64,000 nucleotides of DNA from Dactylorhiza incarnata (lineage: Eukaryota; Streptophyta; Magnoliopsida; Asparagales; Orchidaceae): assembly GCA_033032865.1 (NCBI GenBank), contig JAWHQI010000099.1, forward strand, positions 2,675,001 to 2,739,000. The letters are read 5' to 3'. The notes beneath the pieces are model-generated. The model had not been told where the DNA came from, did no database searches, and worked only from the letters and a program-made list of their open reading frames with translations. The position numbers and the translations under genes were made by a program. Below are positions 10,601-22,224 of this stretch, piece after piece; position 1 is the first letter of the stretch, and each line of letters opens with the position of its first letter.

Positions 10601-13330
10601 GACCCAATTGGGATGGTCCACTACCTAATGGGGATGGGAATTACTAAAATTTCCATTCAATTTTAGAGAATTCGGCCAGGAGAGAGAAATTCCCATTTCC
10701 CCCAAAAATGGAGGAGAGAGAAAGAGAGAAGTAATGACATTCATGCCAAGGGGAGACCAATGGCCCTCCCAATTGTTGGGGATTCAACTCCCCTGAATGT
10801 TACAAGAATTTTAGGAGTTTTTCCAGCCCACATGGGGGCTGAAATGGGGAGTTTTCACCATGGCCGAAATTAGGCTTAATGGCCATTAATGGCCATGGCC
10901 GAAATTCCCCCCCTTCAAATTCCCCCTATACAGCCCCCATTCTCAAATACAACTCCACCATTAGCTTCAAAAGTTGGATGGCAGTCGAAATCATATATTG
11001 AATCGAAGGTTTTGGTTGAGAATGGAGAGATCGGGCAAGCTCGCCGGAGAAAGGAAAAGTCATGGCTGAACACCGCCGCCATCGTCGTCGGGCTCCAAGA
11101 AGGTCTGGTTCTTCTCCTCTTCTCTAGTGGGTAGATCTACATATAAAATCGGCAAGGATTGGGGCCAATTGGTCCTCAATCATCATGGCCGAAATCTCCA
11201 TTTTTTTGTGTTTTTTCTCTTGCCCAACTCGCCGGTTCCGGCCACCACCGGCCGACCAAGACCCCCCATCGCCGGCCACCACCTCAAGGAAGGTGGTGGT
11301 GGCATTGGCCGGCCGGGTAGGGGCGTGGGTGGCTGGGAAAACCAAGATAAAGGGGCTACAGGTCGGGGCAATCTCCACCGTCGGCTAGAGGAGGAAGATG
11401 AATGGATGCCCTCCAATCTTGCATCAAGATGTGTGCTATTGATTTAATTCGTATTTCTGTCTTTTTTTTGCTGTACATAGATTTAATTATTAAAAATACT
11501 TTGGGCCCTTTACAAAAAAAGTAGTCAACACCAAAGTTGTAGACCTTAGAGTCTACTTTATTTTAAAATTTTGTTTCAGCCCAAAAGGAGTACTGTAGCT
11601 CCCTGTAGGTCCATTTTGGTGGGACTGGTCCCTAGTGTGGACATCCACCATTTCTTGAATAATGTTTGATTGGGAAATGATATTGACTTGAAAATTGAAA
11701 ACTAAGCTCTTTGTACCTACACACTTAACATACCCAAAGATGGGAATTTTAGGAGAACATTTTTCTAAGGTTTTTGTAATAATTTAATAATTCATATATT
11801 ATTTAATTATAGGGTCTAATGACCTCCAATCCCCTCCAAATTTTGGTGGGTGATCTTTAGGGTTATTATATGACCCTGATAAAAAATTCAGCCCAATTGG
11901 GACTGGGACTGATTTGGTTGGGCAATTAGTTATCCCAAGTTTGGTCAAACTAGGTCAAACTAGGCCAAAAGTGCACATAAAGGAGTTAGGTGGTCAAATC
12001 TCATCTAGGTGGTGTAAAAATTTGGCCACTGGTTTAGGATCACATAAAACACCCCCATGAGTGATTTGGGGTGATGTAGGGTGGATATGCCTTTGGACCC
12101 TAGTTCTAACCTTAGGGTTGCACTTTAAGCCTTGTGAAGGACATAGGGGTATATTTCCTTGGATGGTCATGAAACTTGGTAGATAAGTTCATAAGGTGTA
12201 AATATGCCCTAGGAGATTTTATGGGAATTTTAGGAATAATTATCCCCTATGATTTAGATTATAACCTTTTTAGGGAACTCCCTTATAAGAGGAATTTACA
12301 TGCTCAAGTTATCTTGGATGTTGATGAAATTTTGGTAGATTACATAAAATCATGATATAGACCTCTAGTAATTTTTGTGTAATTTTTGAAGTGATTTAAT
12401 TAGAACTTCATTCACAAGTCATCTATTTTTTCATAGGAATATGATAAATAATTAAGGGCCAAATACCCTTTGAAAAATTATGAAACTTGGTGGTAGGACA
12501 TTTTGGGGCATTAGAGAGCTATGTAAATTTTGTATAATTTTTGGAATTATTTATCAGTAAGTTCCTTCACAATTTTCCCTAGTATGAGTTTACTTAGAAT
12601 ATATAATTATGTGATTAATTAGACTTGATAAATTCTGAACTTTGGCCAATAGACTTTTCTGATTAATATAAAGGTCTGGTAATTTTCCCATGATTTTTAG
12701 AAAAGTATGTTTGGTGGTTCCTTCTTTAAATTCTAATTTGGGGTAATTCTTCAATATTATAATTAGAGGCTAACCCCTTATTGCAAAATTATGATATTCT
12801 GTATTTACTGTTATTTTGACTTCATAGACTTTCCATAATTTTATGGGGGCCATATCATGAGAAGATCTTACACTTCATGTTCAATTTCATACTTGGCCAA
12901 TGTTGGAGAAATTATAATAAATGCCAAATAATTAAGGAAAAATAGGATCCTCTGGATTTAGTCTTAGAATATTATGATAGACTCACAGTAATAATCTTGA
13001 GTCAGTTGAAAGTGTATTTGGAGTACCTTCTCTTATACAACTCATATAACTCAATTGGTCTGCGTATAGTAAAACTATAAAATTGATTAAATTGAAGACC
13101 AGTAGGTGGGAATAGAAGGTAGATGGTGTGCCTAGCTGAGTTGAAGAGATTGAAGGTCACCAGAAAGGAGTTTAGGTGATGAGAGTGTGTTTGGTGAGTT
13201 AAGGGTAAAGCTTGTGCTCGGGATTGACGAAAGATCATCTTTCCCGTGGGGAGTCATAAAACACTTATGGTAATCCAAGTGAAATGTTAAGAGGGATATT
13301 CTTATGGGTAGATACCAATAACACTAAGTG

Positions 13331-13432
13331 TCTTGAGAAAGGGGGCTTTGGGCTATCATCTCATCGTAGCTCCTAGTACCGCTGCGAGCCCCTTATCGGG
13401 TAAACCTCGGGAAGTCCAAGATTAACCCTAAA
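13331..13432 (+). repeat. Module shared with the Athila B leader (copy 1)
   Basis: This stretch, including CTCCTAGTACCG, ATCATC(T/C)CATCG and TACCTCGG, aligns along its whole length with 25723-25816 in the Athila B leader, at what looks like roughly 75-80% identity. Confidence 0.8.
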
Positions 13433-13513
13433 TTATAGGAATAAGTTGTTGTACAAGATTAACTTAATAATACACTCAGCCACACCCCGTTGTTACGGGT
13501 GGTTAGTCAGTTT

Positions 13514-13680
13514 GGTCTTACGAGCGGTAGGCTCGGTAGTTGTAGCAGCAATCTAATTTGTCTGGTGAGCTTGTGACTCAATAATGCTTGTTAGTGCGGA
13601 CGGGTTGGTCCGGCGAGCCGGTGGCTCGGAAGGTTATGGTGATGAGCAGGTTAGCCCGGGGAGCTTATGGCTCGGAGATA
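13514..13680. repeat. Degenerate tandem repeat, about 46 bp x 4, each with a small hairpin
   Basis: GAGC at 13522, 13567, 13615 and 13661 is followed each time by a short loop and GGCTC or GACTC. The spacings are 45, 48 and 46 bp. Confidence 0.75.
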
Positions 13681-14226
13681 GATGGTAAACATGTTTGCAT
13701 ATGCATAAAGGTGGTGGGTCTCCGGTATTGGACGGTCGTTCACACCGATGTCGATACGTTGACTCGGCAAGTGTGGAATTTGCACTTAGCCATGAAAGTC
13801 TGGCGGTCCAGCCAGTAAGAGTACGCAAATGCTCCATGGTTTTGCATTGAGGCGTACGATAGTTGTAGGCTAGGTAGTGTGAATACCAACCTATAGGTGG
13901 GCGAGGCCCAACCCACCGCTTCTGTTTGCCACTACGGGTGTATCCTGGGAGTCTTGCTAGCTCCAAAAAGGGGGAACTACAGGTCTGTGCGCATAGAGTC
14001 TAAGTGTGTGAGTTGCACTTGTATGAACATATCATTAAACTGCATAACTCTGCATGTCATGGCATAAGCATTGCATTTCAACCCCTACCCCTATCGTATA
14101 AATTGGTTGTGGGACTTTTTATACGATAAGCCCTGCTAAATGACCCCTTGGTCTATAGGTTTGTATGGGCATTCCTATAAATCAATGGTTACATTTCCAT
14201 TATGTACTTATCTTTACCTACTATTC

Positions 14227-16067
14227 TGAAAGTCAATTGATATGCTTTGATACCAATTGAAAGTGTAGGTTAGATCTTAAATTAACTCTAGAAGGGGGGG
14301 GGGGGGGTGAATAGAGTATTAAAAATTTTCCCATAGTTTTATAGCGGAATTAAAATAGTGATATATATATGTGTATAGAGTGATTTATAAAAACTAAATA
14401 AAAACAAATCAACACAGCACAAGCACAGAAAAGTAATGCAATCACAGAAGACACAAGGAGCTATAGTAGTTCCCCAATAAATCTGGGTACGTCTACTCTT
14501 CTACCACCCAAGGTAGGAATCCACTAGGATTTTTGATCAGGTGCCCTCACACCAAGGGGTTTTTGTTCAGGTGTCCACACACCACAGACCTTTTGATCAG
14601 GTGCTCAAAACCAACTAGATTTTTTGATCAGGTGTCTTGCCACCAATGGGTAAACTTTTGAAGGGAGTTTTAACCCTGTACAAGATGGGATAGAGAGGGG
14701 TTTAGATGTTCTTCTCTGTCAAGATGCTGAGAGAAGACTCTAGTGGATGTATGTTGAAAAGCTCCCTATCTGATATGAAATTGTTGACAGTAGATTGGCT
14801 GGAAGTTTCTTTTCAATGAATGATCTTCCTGTGTAGCTGATTAAACTGAGAGAACAAGTTCTTTAGTTTGTTATTACTCTTTTGAAGATCTAAACTTGCA
14901 GCAAAGACTGAGAGAGTATTGTTGAAGATGTTCTCAGAAAATGAATGATGCTAAAGGAAGAAGAAGATCTGTTAGCTTTTTGGTCTTCTTGTTCTTCCTG
15001 TATATCTCTCCTTTTCTTTTTCTCTGTACAGTTGTATGTAATATGTCTGCATATTTTTTTCTTGTTCTTGTCGAGAAGACTGAGGTTGATAATATTTTGT
15101 ATCTTCTTCCTTATTCTCTTTTGAAAATCTCTTACAGATATTAAATGCAAATCCCTTATATTAAGGAATATAATATTCTGAAGAGATATTCTGAAACTGC
15201 AAATCTGCTGCGCCGTTTATCTTTTTCCTTTTCCAAGAATATATCAATGGCTATAATCTTGGAATAATAAAAGGAAATATATTAGCCTTACTTATCTGAT
15301 AGAAAGAGCCGTTGCTGTAGTCGATCTGAGTTCAGAGAATGGAATACTATAATCTATCTGAAACTTTCTGAACTTAAATAATAATTCTTCGATCTGAGTA
15401 AAATTCGTTGATCTCAATAAATTTCGTTGAACACAAAATTTAGTTCGTCGACCTCAAATGAATCTGGCTGGAAGAATTAATTTTGTTGAGCTGTGGAGAA
15501 CTTTCGTCGATCTAAAGGTATTCGTCGAACGCAGACTGGAGTTCGTCGAACGGAAGGATTCGTCGACCGCTGAGCCTGGATAATTTCGTCGACCGCTAAG
15601 ACTTGATAAAATCATCGATCGCTGAGCAGAGCAAATTTTGTCGACCGCTGAGATGGGATCGTCGACCGCTGAGATGAGCTTGAAGCAAGCCGTTCGATGA
15701 ACACAGAATGTAAGCCGTTCGTCGAACGCAGAGAGCAGTTCGTCGAACGCAGTGTTGAGTTTGTCGAACGCAGAATGTAAGCCGTTCGTCGAACGCAGAA
15801 CACAAGCTGTTCATCAAACGCAGAGAGCATGACATTCGTCGAACGTAGAGAGCATGCCGTTCGTCGAACGCAGAGAGCATGCCGTTCGTCGAACGCAGAG
15901 AGCAGTTCGTCGAACGCAGTATGGAATTCATCGAACGCAGAATCTGAATGAATTCTTGAGTTCTAACAGCCTAAACTCTTGACCCATTGACTATACATTG
16001 GGGTCAACTTGATCCTAGTCAACAAATAGTGATCCTAGCCCAAATCAGTAATAGGGTTGTTCCAACA
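14227..16067 (-). repeat. 3' LTR of copia 2
   Basis: In element orientation it starts TGTTGGAACAACCC (at 16067) and ends ...TTTCA (at 14227). It matches 22225-24074 throughout. The terminal 31 bp is a duplication containing a primer-site-like TTGGTATCAAAG. A C-run lies near the end (12 or more G on the + strand near 14288). Confidence 0.9.
15404..15943. repeat. TTCGTCGAACGCAG word array in copia 2 U3 (3' LTR copy)
   Basis: Around twenty copies of GTTCGTCGAACGCAGAG and the variant TTCGTCGATCTC, spaced about 20-35 bp apart. The same array is at 23395-23945 in the other LTR. Confidence 0.9.
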
Positions 16068-16079
16068 ATCTCCCCCTAT
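16068..16079 (-). promoter_or_regulatory. Polypurine tract of copia 2
   Basis: On the minus strand ATAGGGGGAGAT abuts the LTR start TGTTGG. Confidence 0.85.
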
Positions 16080-17001
16080 TTGGGTTAGGACACTATTTGA
16101 CAAAAATTAAAATAATAAAAAACAATAGAGCATATATATATCTGATATATTTTAAATTTTTCATCAGATATAAAATAAATAGCACTATGAGTTTTGAAAT
16201 TACATTTCAATAAAAACTAATAAAAAGAACCTTTGTCTTTCTCTGAAATCTGACATCTGAATTCTGAATTCTGATCTAATAAATCTGAATTCTGATTTCT
16301 GATTTTGTCTGAACTATATCTGCTATGTTTCAGCTTTCTAAATTTGATCTGAACTGAATCTTTATATTTTGAATTTGATATCTGTTCCAACTTAATCTGC
16401 TTTAACATCTTCCTAAATCTGTCATAATCTGAATCTAATTTTGTATTGAATCTGTTGCTTCTTCATGCATCATTTGTCTCTTTCATAAGATATGTTAGCC
16501 TAAGAAAATATCCCCCCTGAGAATATCTCCCCCTGAGACTGGAGGTTCTTCAGATTTCTTCCCTTGCCTAGTTCACAGAACAACTCCCCCTGAGCAAGAC
16601 ACTGCATCATATGGAGCTTCTTCATAGAACCTCTCCCCTTGCCTAGTTTCAGGAAGGCCTGAAGCTAGGCCCCTTGAAGAAGGGACAATTGATGGAGGTA
16701 GGGAAGGATGCAAGATTGTTATTGCTATTGTTCCTGCACAATAAAATAAAGATCAAGTGCAAAGGGAACTAGAAAGAGAAGCAATTCTGTAGGCATTTAT
16801 AAATAATGAAAAAGATTTTGATTATGAGAACATGGTCAGAAATAAAAAGCTTCATCATAACTGGGTTCGACGAAAAAAGAGTTTTCGTCGATCTCGGTTC
16901 GACGAACTTGATGACTTCGTCGATCTCCGTTCGACGAAAAGCTTGATTTCGTCGATCTCAGTTAGATGAAGAGATGGAATAAGTAGAAAACTTAATTTTT
17001 A
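16080..17001 (-). other. 3' non-coding tail of copia 2
   Basis: No ORF of note; the accessory ORF seen in copia 1 is absent. Several internal purine tracts (for example CTCCCCCTGAG on the + strand at 16525-16600) and a degenerate TCTGAATTCTGA stretch (16250-16400) are visible. At 16865-16965 three TTCGACGAA words alternate with TTCGTCGATCTC words, the same vocabulary as the LTR array. Confidence 0.7.
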
Positions 17002-18845
17002 TCAGATTGAGTCTCCATCTATCATTCCTAGCTGATTTATAAAGAAAATATGTTTCTTTTCATCCAAGGGTTTGGTGAAAATATCAGCTCTTTGCAAATC
17101 AGTAGAGATGAATTGTAGGCAAATTTTATTTTTATGCACATTATTCCTAAGGAAGTGGTGCCTAATTTCTATGTGTTTAGTCCTACAATGGAGAACTGGA
17201 TTTTGTGCTATAGATATTGCACTAGTATTGTCACAAAATATAATTGAATTATTTAAGTTGACACCATAGTCTAGGAGATGATTTTTTATCCACAATATCT
17301 GTGAGCAGCAACTGCCTGCAGCTATGTATTTAGCTTCAGTTGTTGATGTAGACACAGATGTTTGTTTCTTACAAAACCAAGACACAAGCCTATCACCAAG
17401 AAACTGGCAAGTTCCTGATGTGCTTTTCCCGTCTACTCTACATCCAGCATAATCTGAATCTGAGAATCCAGTTAATTCAAATTCAGATGTTGTTGGATAC
17501 CAAAGTCCTAGATTAGGGCAACCCTTTATATATCTCAAAATTCTTTTTAATAAAATTAGATGAGATTCTTTGGGGTTAACTTGAAATCTAGCACAAATAC
17601 AGGTAGCAAATATTATATCTGGCCTACTTGCTATTAAGTAAAGTAATGAGCCAACAATTGCTCTATATACCTTCTGATCAACAGGTTTCCCAGATTCATC
17701 AGTATCAACAACAGCATTTGAGGGTATGGGTGTTTTCATGGTGGAAGAATCAGACATACCAAATCTTTTCACTAATTCCTTAGCATACTTAGATTGGGAT
17801 ATGAAGATTCCATTTGGATTTTGCTTCACTTGAAGACCAAGGAAGTATGATAACTCACCCATACTACTCATTTCAAATTTAGATGGCATTAGATTAGAAA
17901 ATCTTTTGCATAAGTTTGAATCAGTAGTGCCAAAGATAATGTCATCTACATATATTTGAACTAGTAGAGTTTGATTTTTATGTATCCTGAAAAGTAAGGT
18001 TTTATCTACTATGCCTCTACAGAATTTATTCTCTAAAAGAAAACTAGCTAAGGTCTCATACCATGCTCTGGGAGCTTGTTTGAGACCATAGAGAGCTTTA
18101 TTAAGCTTAAATTCAAAAGAGGAGTGAGTTGGAGAGATGAAACCTGGTGGTTGTTCCACATAGACTTCTTCTTTGATTTCTCCATTCAAGAATGCACTCT
18201 TTACATCCATCTGATAAACCCTTAACTTCTTGTATGCAGCAAATGCAAGGAAGATCCTGATTGCTTCTAACCTTACAACTGGTGCAAAAGTCTGATCATA
18301 ATCTATTCCTTCTTCCAATGAGTATCCTTGAGCTACTAGTCTAGCTTTGTTTCTCACAATATTGCCATCTGCATCTAGCTTGTTCTTGTAGACCCATTTA
18401 GTTCCAATGACTGGATGATTCTTTGGTCTAGGAACCAATTCCCAAACTTTGCTTTCTCAAACTGATTGAGCTCCTCTTGCATAACAATGATCCAGTTGGG
18501 ATCTTGTTCTGCATCTTGCAGGGATTGAGGTTCAATCTGAGAGAGAAAACAAGTGTGCATCAGATTCTGATTAGCTTGATGCCTTGTTTGGATACCAGTT
18601 GATATGTCTCCAATTATTTGAGATCTGGGGTGATCTTTAATATTGACATAATCAACAGGCATACTGGGATCAACATTATTTGTAATTAATTCCTCTTGTG
18701 GAATGTTACTTAATGCTTCCTTTTCAGGTACAGTTTCACTGATTTCTTCACCACTTTCTTCACTATCCTGCTGCAAAGGATTTAGAGATCCTTCTTTTTG
18801 TAGAGCTAATTGATCTAGCTGCTCACAGAGTGTAGGTACCTGCAA
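17002..18845 (-). pseudogene. Reverse transcriptase/RNase H of copia 2, with the integrase-RT linker
   Basis: RT from 18438 downward shows [22 protein letters not shown], the catalytic YVDDIIFG, and a RNase H region with [15 protein letters not shown] and FCDNTSA, ending before 17002. That block is uninterrupted. The linker at 18375-18845 is in another frame: near 18438 [10 protein letters not shown] runs into KFGNWF where KVWELVP would be expected, a one-base shift. The enzyme would copy element RNA into cDNA. The frame break disables the polyprotein. Confidence 0.9.
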
Positions 18846-18875
18846 ATTTTCTATGGTAGAAGAAATCTTCTCCTT

Positions 18876-20441
18876 CTAAAACATGTTAGTTTCATCAAAA
18901 GAAACATGCATAGATTCTTCAATTTTAAGAGAGGATTTGTTAAATATCCTATATGCTTTGCTGATTAATGAATAGACTAAGAAAATTCCTTCTTCAGATT
19001 TTGGTTCAAATTTCCTAAGGTATTTCTTGTCATTATTGTGAACAAAACATTTACAACCAAATGCTCTAAAATAGTTAACTTTAGGTTTCTTCCCTTTAAG
19101 TAACTCATAGGGAGTCTTACCCTTAAGTTTATGTATCAAACTCCTATTCAACACATAATTTGCTGTGCTAACAACCTCTGCCCAAAAAGATAGGGGCAAA
19201 TTAGCATCTACAAGTAATGTTGTTGCTGATTCAATTAGGGTTCTATTTTTCCTTTCAACTACCCCATTTTGTTGAGGAGTTCTAGGAGCTGAGAAGCAAT
19301 GCCTGATACCTTCCTTCTCACAGAATTCTTGCATGAGAAGAGACTCAAACTCAGTGCCATGATCACTTCTGATCATTGCAACTACAGTAGAGTACTCAAT
19401 CTGTATGCTCTTAAGAAAATCTGTAAGAACTTTAAAGTTATCTGACTTTTCTCTCAAAAAGAACACCCAAGTGAATCTAGAGAAGTCATATACAATAACT
19501 AGAGTGTATGACTTCCCCCCTAAACTCTTTGTTGTAATAGGTCCAAAAAGGTCCATATGTAGCAAATATAAGATTCTAGGTGAATCACTTTTAGATAATG
19601 ATTTAAAACTATTTTTAGTTTGCTTGCCTAGTTGACATGCCCTACAAAGACCTTTCTTTTATGAACCTAAAGGTAAACCTCTAACAAGATTGTCCTTAGA
19701 TAATTTAGCAATGGTCCTAAGGTTTACATGTCCTAATCTCTTATGCCAAAGTTCACTAGGTTTGCTTAATTCATTAAATAAACAGATTTCTGATTTAGAT
19801 GAATTGAAATTTACTAAATAAATATTACTTTGCCTAATACCTGATAAAACAATAATATTATCAGAAGATTTAATAAAGCATTTTAATTTATTAAAAGTTA
19901 CCTGATACCCTTCATCACATAATTGGCTTGTGCTGTTGAGGTTGTGCTTCAGTCCCTTGACATAAGCTACCTCTTTGAAGGTGACTTCTCCAACCTTGAC
20001 TTTTCCATATCCTTTTGTTTGTCCACAGTTGGAGTCTCCAAATATTACTTTTGGTCCAAGCTTTGTCTTGTAGTTGTTCAGGTTGGCCTTGTTTCCTGTC
20101 ATATGCTTTGAACGACCACTATCCAAATACCATTTTTCATTTATTCTTGGACAGTTGTGTACCTGCAAAGATAGAAAAACAATATATTTGTTCTTGACCC
20201 AGACTACCTTGGGTCTTTTTGAATTTCCACAAAAATCAGAAATAAAACACATTTCAAGTTGGTCCTTATAACCTTGTGGATGATATCTCCTTGGAGGTAT
20301 TAACCATTCAGTGAAAGGATTGATAGTATGTGAAGAATAAGAATTGTTCAGATTTGTTGTATATTTTCTGTTCGACGAACTGGGCTGAGTTCGTCGATCG
20401 CCGTTCGACGAATGAATGAGATTTCGTCGAGCGCCATTCAT
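18876..20441 (-). pseudogene. Protease and integrase of copia 2
   Basis: One frame from 20441 to 18876, with stops near 19657 (after RGLPLGS) and at 18876. The protease site reads DSGRSKHMTG (DSGCS is more usual). The integrase zinc-binding motif is LWHKRLGHVN..., with its Cys pair beyond the stop. The core has Asp in HMDLFGP, Asp in IRSDHGTEF and Glu in [10 protein letters not shown], so the triad is intact. VIVYDFSRF replaces the common VIVDDFSRF. The first 30 residues come from motif-derived repeats (SNGARRN type). Confidence 0.9.
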
Positions 20442-21149
20442 ATAATGACTATACTTAAAATCTGTCTTCAGAGTTCGTCGAGCTCCGTTCGACGAAGTGG
20501 ATACATTTCGTCGAGCTCCGTTCGACGAATTCTGCTGAATTCCTTTATTCTTAACAGCCTTACTTGAAATGTTTTTATTTACATCTACAACCTCTTTGCT
20601 CTTAGCAGAGATGAATTTTATAGGTGTAGATAATATGTTCTTCTTAATCAGATGCGGCTCACTTGATTAAGCACCCAAGCCCAGTTTGCTATTAAGTCTA
20701 GCATTAACAGTGCTTGTAATGTCCATCAGTTTGATGCTTCTCCCATTTAGGGATTCTTCAAATTTCTTGGCCTCAGAAAGTTTATTCTCAATGAGAATAA
20801 TTTGTTTTCTAGAGGCAGCCAAATATTTCTAAAGATTAGCATTCTCTTCACTTAAATTATTCATTTCAGCTAGCTTATGTCTGAGTGAGATTATTTCTTT
20901 CTCATATTTTATTAAGCCTAAGCAAAGAACCTTGAATTCATCTTTGAATCCAACTGAATTGAAATCAAAGTTAGATATTACCTGATCAGCATCATCTTCT
21001 GCTTCTGATTCTGATTCTTCTTCATCAGAATTGTTGGCTGAGGCATTGATTGCCATCATGTAGAAGTTCTTCTCTTCTTCATTATCTTCATCATCACTGG
21101 ATGATGATGCATTTCCTGACTCACTGCCTGAGTCATAAATGGCCATCAA
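20442..21149 (-). pseudogene. Gag C-terminal acidic region and gag-protease linker of copia 2
   Basis: The frame begins with an acidic Ser/Asp/Glu region (SESEAEDDAD), then a helical stretch (LISLRHKL type), with stops near 20827 and 20668. From 20534 to 20369 the DNA carries the TTCGACGAA/TTCGTCGA words. Read in frame they give repeated SSNGARRN peptides. It joins the protease frame without a shift. Confidence 0.7.
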
Positions 21150-21232
21150 ACATTGGTCATTTTCTTTTGATTCTTCTTCATCATCTGAAGAACTGGATGA
21201 CTGTTCTTATTCTGTTTCACTCCAGGTTTATG

Positions 21233-22111
21233 CTACAAATCCTCTTCCCTTCTTTTTGTGCTTGTGGGAGGAAGACTTGCTGGACAATCTGGCAGAATAT
21301 GTCCAGGTTTCCTGCAGCCATAACAAACAATATCTTTAGAATTTGACTTGTCATACCTTGGCTTTTCCCTTGATCTGGAGTCCTTCTTTCTGAAATCCTT
21401 ATTGGCCATCTTGTAGAACCTTTTGGCTAGAAGGTTCATGAACTCCTCATCTCTTGGAGCTTTTTCTTCTTCTTCAGCTGCTTTGAAAGCTATGTTCTTT
21501 TCTCTATTTATTACTGGAGATGAAGTTGATTGTTCAGCTTCCCTGGATTTGATGAGCTGCTCATAGGATTTGAGCTTGCCCAACAATGTTGTAGTAGTAA
21601 TCTCAGTGATAGAGATTTCTTTGTCCAAAGATTTCAGCTCATTAATTATGAGACTGAGCCTATTATACATATCAGTAACACATTCAGATTCTCCCTTTTT
21701 GAAATTCTCATATTAAGAAATAAGATGGGACCTTCTGTCCTTCCTTTCATCAGCAGATCCCTTAACCATATTGTTGAGAGAAATCCATATTTCTCTTGCT
21801 AAGGTGCATTCCACCACTCTTTGAAAAATGCCATCAGACATTGTTTGAGCCAGAATGTTCATGGGTTTTGTTTCATCACTCCTTTGCTTTTTCTGGGCTT
21901 CAGTCCATTCAGGAGGTGGAACAACATTGTTGGTAATTGTGGTTCCAGCACTTGCTGCTGCTGTGGGAGCTGGAGGTCCTGTCAAAATCACATTGAATAT
22001 TTCTTCATCAATAGAGTTCATATATAACCTAATCCTTGCTTTCCATAGTGCAAACTTACTGAGATTGCACATAGGAGGTCTTGTGCTTGAATACTCTTTG
22101 TTTTGTGCCAT
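21233..22111 (-). pseudogene. Gag of copia 2
   Basis: The start at 22111 (MAQNKEYSSTRPP) lies about 100 bp after the primer site. The frame carries the copia gag core (ALWKARIRLYMNSID...), a TAA near 21711, then the second half with the zinc knuckle CYGCRKPGHILPDC near 21330. A frameshift separates it from the acidic C-terminal part. Gag packages element RNA into virus-like particles. Confidence 0.88.
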
Positions 22112-22210
22112 GAGTTTTTCAACAAAAATAAATAAGATAAAAACTCTGAAAGAATTTAATATCTAATTGATCTTTGTGATTCAGGTGTTATCCTGTAAAG
22201 AATCAACCTC

Positions 22211-22222
22211 CCTCTGATACCA
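22211..22222 (-). promoter_or_regulatory. Primer-binding site of copia 2 (initiator Met tRNA)
   Basis: The minus strand reads TGGTATCAGAGG, two bases after the LTR end TTTCA. It matches the initiator-Met tRNA 3' end used by most copia elements. Confidence 0.85.
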
Positions 22223-22224
22223 AT

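Noticed and set aside
15596..15931. Repetitive ORFs encoding FDERHALYVRR-like text in copia 2 LTRs
   Set aside because: They are translations of the DNA word array; both strands give similar repeats and none has other coding signs.
15404..15943. CRISPR-like array of short regular repeats
   Set aside because: Repeats are degenerate, inverted as well as direct, spacers are repetitive and the array sits in a plant LTR U3.
22211..22222. tRNA gene fragments at TGGTATCAGAG sites
   Set aside because: Only the primer-binding stretch is present, at LTR borders; no cloverleaf follows.
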